From: Azotimanducus chitobiosivorans | GTDB lineage: Bacteria; Pseudomonadota; Gammaproteobacteria; Pseudomonadales; Azotimanducaceae | DNA length: 64,000 nt | Reading direction: 5' to 3' | Assembly: GCA_965200235.1 (NCBI GenBank) | Contig: OZ241339.1 | Location: 992,001-1,056,000 of the forward strand | Part shown: piece after piece, positions 60,744 through 64,000 of the stretch | How positions within the stretch are numbered: position 1 is the stretch's first letter | How the letters are laid out: the number at the start of each line of letters is the position of its first letter | Notes under the pieces: model-generated | What the model was told of the DNA's origin: nothing | Seen by the model: only the letters and a program-made list of their open reading frames with translations | Database searches by the model: none | Position numbers and translations under genes: made by a program

Positions 60744-61779
60744 CTGCGCTTGCCAGCTTCTCGAGGCAAACTAGGCTGTCATCCCAGCCAAGGCAAGCAT
60801 CCGTGATGCTTTGTCCAAAAACAAGATCTTCTCGTTTTTCAAGCGTTTGCTTGCCTTCCACGAGATTGCTTTCAATCATGACACCCATGAGATGCTGGCC
60901 GCCTTCCTTGAGATAGCCGCACAAGGCGTCGCACACGTCGAGCTGGCGTTTGTATTGCTTTTCGCTGTTGGCGTGACTCATGTCAACCATCAGGCGCGTT
61001 GGCAAGTCAGCGCTTCGAAGCCGCTCGGCGCAAGCATCCATGCTGTCCGCATCAAAGTTGGTGCGGCCGCCGCCACCTCGCAGGATGACGTGACAGTCGT
61101 CATTGCCTGTGGTAGAGAAGATTGCTGAGTGGCCGTGTTTGGTGACAGATAGGAACACATGCGGGTGCCAAGCTGAACGCACTGCATCGACGGCAATTTG
61201 AATATCGCCTTGCGTCGAGTTCTTGAACCCCACCGGACAGGAGAGGCCGGAAGCGAGCTGCCTATGGACTTGACTCTCGGTGGTGCGCGCGCCAATCGCC
61301 GCCCACGAGACGGTGTCGCCGAGGTACTGCGGCGAAATGGGGTCAAGATATTCGGTGCCTGAGGGCAGGCCGAGTTCGGTGATGTCGCGAAGCAGTGCGC
61401 GGCCTCGTCTCAGCCCTTCGTTGATGTCGCAGGAGTCATTCAGGTGCGGATCGTTCAGCAGACCTTTCCAGCCGATGATCGTGCGCGGTTTTTCGAAGTA
61501 GACGCGCATGACGATCAGAAGTTCGTTTTCGAAGCGCACAGCCTGTTCGTGCAGGCGTTCGGCGTAGACAAGCGCGGCCTTTGGGTCGTGAATCGAGCAG
61601 GGTCCGATGATCACCAGAAGGCGCGAGTCATGCCCGCGCAGCATGTCGCGAATCTGCTGGCGCGCTTCGAATACGACTTTTGATGAGCGTTCGCTTACCG
61701 GCAGTTCCGCGACGAGGTCCGCCGGTGCGATGACCTCTTCTTGGCCCGCAATGCGAGTGTCGTCGGTGATGTATTTCAT
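60676..61779 (-). CDS. 3-deoxy-7-phosphoheptulonate synthase, class I (AroG-like)
   Basis: A 367-residue DAHP synthase, the first step of the shikimate pathway. MKYITDDTRIAGQEEVIAPA, LLVIIGPCSIHDPKAALVYA, MRVYFEKPRTIIGWKGLLND, DPISPQYLGDTVSWAAIGAR, GFKNSTQGDIQIAVDAV and RLMVDMSHANSEKQYKRQLD are diagnostic. Which amino acid inhibits it cannot be read. The C terminus extends ~17 residues past the usual end (RTAGPSSPPSQSHSDERP) into the phhB overlap, perhaps after loss of an earlier stop. ATG 61779. Confidence 0.95.
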   Translation of the reverse strand: MKYITDDTRIAGQEEVIAPADLVAELPVSERSSKVVFEARQQIRDMLRGHDSRLLVIIGPCSIHDPKAALVYAERLHEQAVRFENELLIVMRVYFEKPRTIIGWKGLLNDPHLNDSCDINEGLRRGRALLRDITELGLPSGTEYLDPISPQYLGDTVSWAAIGARTTESQVHRQLASGLSCPVGFKNSTQGDIQIAVDAVRSAWHPHVFLSVTKHGHSAIFSTTGNDDCHVILRGGGGRTNFDADSMDACAERLRSADLPTRLMVDMSHANSEKQYKRQLDVCDALCGYLKEGGQHLMGVMIESNLVEGKQTLEKREDLVFGQSITDACLGWDDSLVCLEKLASAVSARRTAGPSSPPSQSHSDERP

Positions 61780-61789
61780 AGGTGTTGTC

Positions 61790-64000
61790 TCATGACTTTT
61801 GAGCCGCTTTTGGCATGGTGCTCTTGCCGCCGTGCACCGACGGTTCGCAGCACCATTTGGTTCGCAGCATGTCGAATTTCTCAAGATGTTTCATAGGGAT
61901 GCCAAGAATTTCGAAGATTCGCTCGTCGAGCAGCTTTCTTGGGTTGTCTCGGTAGGCTTCGTTGGCCGGCCGGAAGCGCCTGACTCGCAGTTCTTCAAAG
62001 GTGTCTTCGAACTGTTTGAGCTGCGTACGCTCAAGCGCTGTGCAGTCGATGGTCGGAAGGTCAGGGAGCTTGCCAATCGTCAAGCGAGCGCGACCTTGCT
62101 GCTGCCGGGTGCCGTACCACCAGAAGAGCATCAGGCCCAAGGTCGAGTTGCCCCATAGCAACAGAGGTTTCTCATAGGCTTCATGAACCGGCAGTATGTT
62201 TGGCCAAGCGGTACCGCCGAGGGTTCTTTCTGGCGTAATGCATACTGCCATGGACTGGGAATTGAGTCGGAAATCGAGGTTGTGATGTAGTCGGGAGGCA
62301 TACTTCTGCCACATCTCGACCGCTCTTTGTTCGCAGCCAGATCTCGCGATACCTTCTGTGTCTGGGTCAACGACGAACTGACGTTCTTTTTCCGCAACAT
62401 GCGCCCAGAGCGCTGGATAGGTCGGAATACCGCTGTCTCGAATCTCCTCAATATCAAACACCCCTCTGGTGCCGCTTCCGTTTATGTCGCGATCCAACGG
62501 CCCTCGCATCGCCATCTGCTTCATGCTCGTCAAAGGAATCGGGTGGGATACGCGGGAACGCGGCAGCAAGAGCGTGCCTCTGCACAATGCTATGAGCGTA
62601 TCGGTGAGACTCGAGTCGCGAATGCCCGCAGGATAGAACTCAGTGCCAATCTCACGAGGTGTTACGCGCATATGCCCTTTCGCAAACTGATGCGCCTCAA
62701 GGCGGGTTTGAGGTCTTTGCGTCAAATTTGCGAAATGCACTATCTTTGAATGATTTCTGCCGCTATCGGCCTTTGTGGCGAGCACGAGGCATTCGGCCAT
62801 GCCAGTATCAGCTGAAAAAGCTTGGTCAGTATCGCCTGAGGCGGCAATGGAGATGATGGTGATGTCTTTGTAGTGACGGCAGAGTGCCTCGCGGGCATTG
62901 CTCCAACTTTTGCCGGAGACAAACGCGAACGGCAGCACAAGCGCAAGCGTGCCGCCTTCCTTGAGTTTATCGTGAGCAAGGTCCATGAAGTTGGACGCGA
63001 GACCCGCATTGCCGTGTCCAAATTGCACACCCTTTTGCTCTTTCAGTCGATTGGACATTGCCTTCTGCTCGTCTTTGGAGGTTGCAAACCCCGCGAACGA
63101 AGGCACGGGCACCTCTAGCTCGCCTTCATGGTTGGTTGGACGAGTAAACGGTGGATTCATAATGACCAAATCAAACGTTGCATGTCCAACCGGGAAGCCT
63201 CGTCCTTCTCCCACGGGGCGCGTGCTAGTACCTCTCATCCGCTGGCCAGACATCTCAACTTCTTCGCTCGCGCCGCTTTGTGTAAACAGGTTCATTGCGC
63301 TTACCTCGGTCGTTCTCAAATCGAGCGCACCAATGTAGATTCTGTTGCTGTCTGCATGCGAACGCATGGAAACTGCTTCATCGATTCCGTATGGCATAAC
63401 GTGCACTAATGAATCGTGGTAGATAATGTCTGGATGTGCGCTTGAGAGCATCGAAGTCGCGAGGTGAGCCGCTGCGGGCATGATGTCTGTGCCGACAAAT
63501 GTGTTTTCCATGAAATGTCTGTGCAGCGCTCGGTCGTCAAGTCTATGCCTCCGTATTGTGCGGTACATAGCGGACTGGACAGCAGACAGCAACGTACCTG
63601 TGCCACAAGCAAAATCGGCAATCTTAAGTCCTTTCACCAGGGTTTCGTCAGCCCAATCGATCTGCATCCTCTCAACAGCGAGTTCCGCAAGCAGAGCGGC
63701 GGATTCCGGTAGCGTATAAAAGGTGGCAAGGAATTTTCGATCAGCGATGAGCGTCTGGAACATGCGAGCGGCTAGGTCATGGAATGTGGTGGCACCTACT
63801 TTCATGAGCTGATTCGCCACCTCGTCCGCTCGATCCATGAGCTTGGCGGCATCGCGTCCGGTAAGCGCCATCGTGATATCGAGCGCGATACTGAATATCG
63901 GCCAGTAATTAACCTGAAGTATTTTCCTCCAATTGTCTTGGACGATGGAGTAGCTGAATCCAAAGGGTCCCTTAGCGCTGTTGACGGAGGGAATGCTGGC
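61790..64000 (-). CDS. Large N6-adenine DNA methyltransferase (runs off right edge)
   Basis: At least 736 residues; the frame continues unbroken to the window edge (WRKILQVNYWPIFSIALDIT upstream of the first internal Met), so the N terminus is outside. Motif I DFACGTGTLLSAVQSAMYRT and motif IV DLVIMNPPFTRPTNH identify an adenine methylase of the type I/IIG-like group. DRKFLATFYTLPESAALLAE is the region before motif I seen in HsdM/Eco57I relatives. The C-terminal ~250 residues (WWYGTRQQQGRARLTIGKLP, KLLDERIFEILG) resemble a target-recognition or TaqI-like specificity part. It may be the modification gene of a restriction or BREX-like system to the right. It ends 11 bp before the DAHP synthase start. 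Confidence 0.85.
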   Translation of the reverse strand, partial: ASIPSVNSAKGPFGFSYSIVQDNWRKILQVNYWPIFSIALDITMALTGRDAAKLMDRADEVANQLMKVGATTFHDLAARMFQTLIADRKFLATFYTLPESAALLAELAVERMQIDWADETLVKGLKIADFACGTGTLLSAVQSAMYRTIRRHRLDDRALHRHFMENTFVGTDIMPAAAHLATSMLSSAHPDIIYHDSLVHVMPYGIDEAVSMRSHADSNRIYIGALDLRTTEVSAMNLFTQSGASEEVEMSGQRMRGTSTRPVGEGRGFPVGHATFDLVIMNPPFTRPTNHEGELEVPVPSFAGFATSKDEQKAMSNRLKEQKGVQFGHGNAGLASNFMDLAHDKLKEGGTLALVLPFAFVSGKSWSNAREALCRHYKDITIISIAASGDTDQAFSADTGMAECLVLATKADSGRNHSKIVHFANLTQRPQTRLEAHQFAKGHMRVTPREIGTEFYPAGIRDSSLTDTLIALCRGTLLLPRSRVSHPIPLTSMKQMAMRGPLDRDINGSGTRGVFDIEEIRDSGIPTYPALWAHVAEKERQFVVDPDTEGIARSGCEQRAVEMWQKYASRLHHNLDFRLNSQSMAVCITPERTLGGTAWPNILPVHEAYEKPLLLWGNSTLGLMLFWWYGTRQQQGRARLTIGKLPDLPTIDCTALERTQLKQFEDTFEELRVRRFRPANEAYRDNPRKLLDERIFEILGIPMKHLEKFDMLRTKWCCEPSVHGGKSTMPKAAQKS

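Overview
The window reads as a chromosomal segment of a pseudomonadote, most likely a gammaproteobacterium. The indicators are family-level protein similarity only (guaB, type 2 pyrF, DUF1285, ETF-QO, an AddA-like helicase with a PD-(D/E)XK partner, slipin, BCCT carrier, GldG-type ABC operon). Housekeeping and catabolic genes are densely packed, often with ATGA overlaps. Between them lie scars: frameshifted genes, gene fragments, an IS4-family element, a TnpB element, and a family of small CTAG-flanked inverted-repeat elements. This pattern suggests a genome undergoing IS-driven decay, such as that of a symbiont or host-associated lineage, but that is inference.

Layout. 1-4770: guaB (partial), methylmalonyl-CoA mutase, a CoA-acylating aldehyde dehydrogenase and a hot-dog thioesterase on the minus strand. 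4835-10927: slipin, then a decayed accessory island ending at a tRNA-Ser. It holds a frameshifted zeta-like kinase with its small partner, a uvrA fragment, a broken hsdM, a truncated rhuM and a tnpB element with perfect terminal inverted repeats. 10955-16967: pyrF, hydrolase, MFS transporter, xthA, DUF1285 protein and ETF-QO. 17225-24940: the most unusual region. Two paralogous six-cysteine secreted proteins diverge from each other, each with a homopolymer tract of about 20 bases at its 5' end (19 C in one, 20 G in the other). They sit beside a four-gene TolC / PAS-domain adaptor / ABC ATPase / MacB-like permease operon. 24967-30566: remnants, a VapBC module with a duplicated upstream region, FAH-family hydrolase, a P450 fragment, GH13 glucosidase and a membrane protein. 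30567-36421: AddA/AddB-like recombination pair. 36524-40895: a reductase facing a Rieske oxygenase, Rieske ferredoxin, SDR and ThuA-like cluster. 40910-41908: debris and a truncated AAA ATPase. 41949-45892: BCCT carrier, fatty-acid-hydroxylase-like protein, GST and an EF-hand outer-membrane-like protein. 46048-50934: gliding-type ABC operon (ATPase, permease-GldG fusion, DUF4340). 50931-56161: two abutting CTAG elements, then a large TolB-propeller/amidohydrolase gene broken by three frameshifts and an IS4-family insertion with a 9-bp target duplication. 56201-61779: DUF3108, dienelactone hydrolase, quinone oxidoreductase facing an LLM oxidoreductase across a perfect palindrome, HisN-like phosphatase, phhB and DAHP synthase. 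61790-64000: a large N6-adenine methylase running off the window.

The best candidate for an undescribed system is 17225-24940: phase-variable, disulfide-rich secreted paralogs next to a tripartite exporter whose adaptor carries a cytoplasmic PAS domain. The 20-G tract of the plus-strand gene lies exactly between a TTGACG -35 and a TATAGT -10. The 19-C tract of the minus-strand gene lies inside the N-terminal coding region and at its present length puts the signal peptide out of frame.
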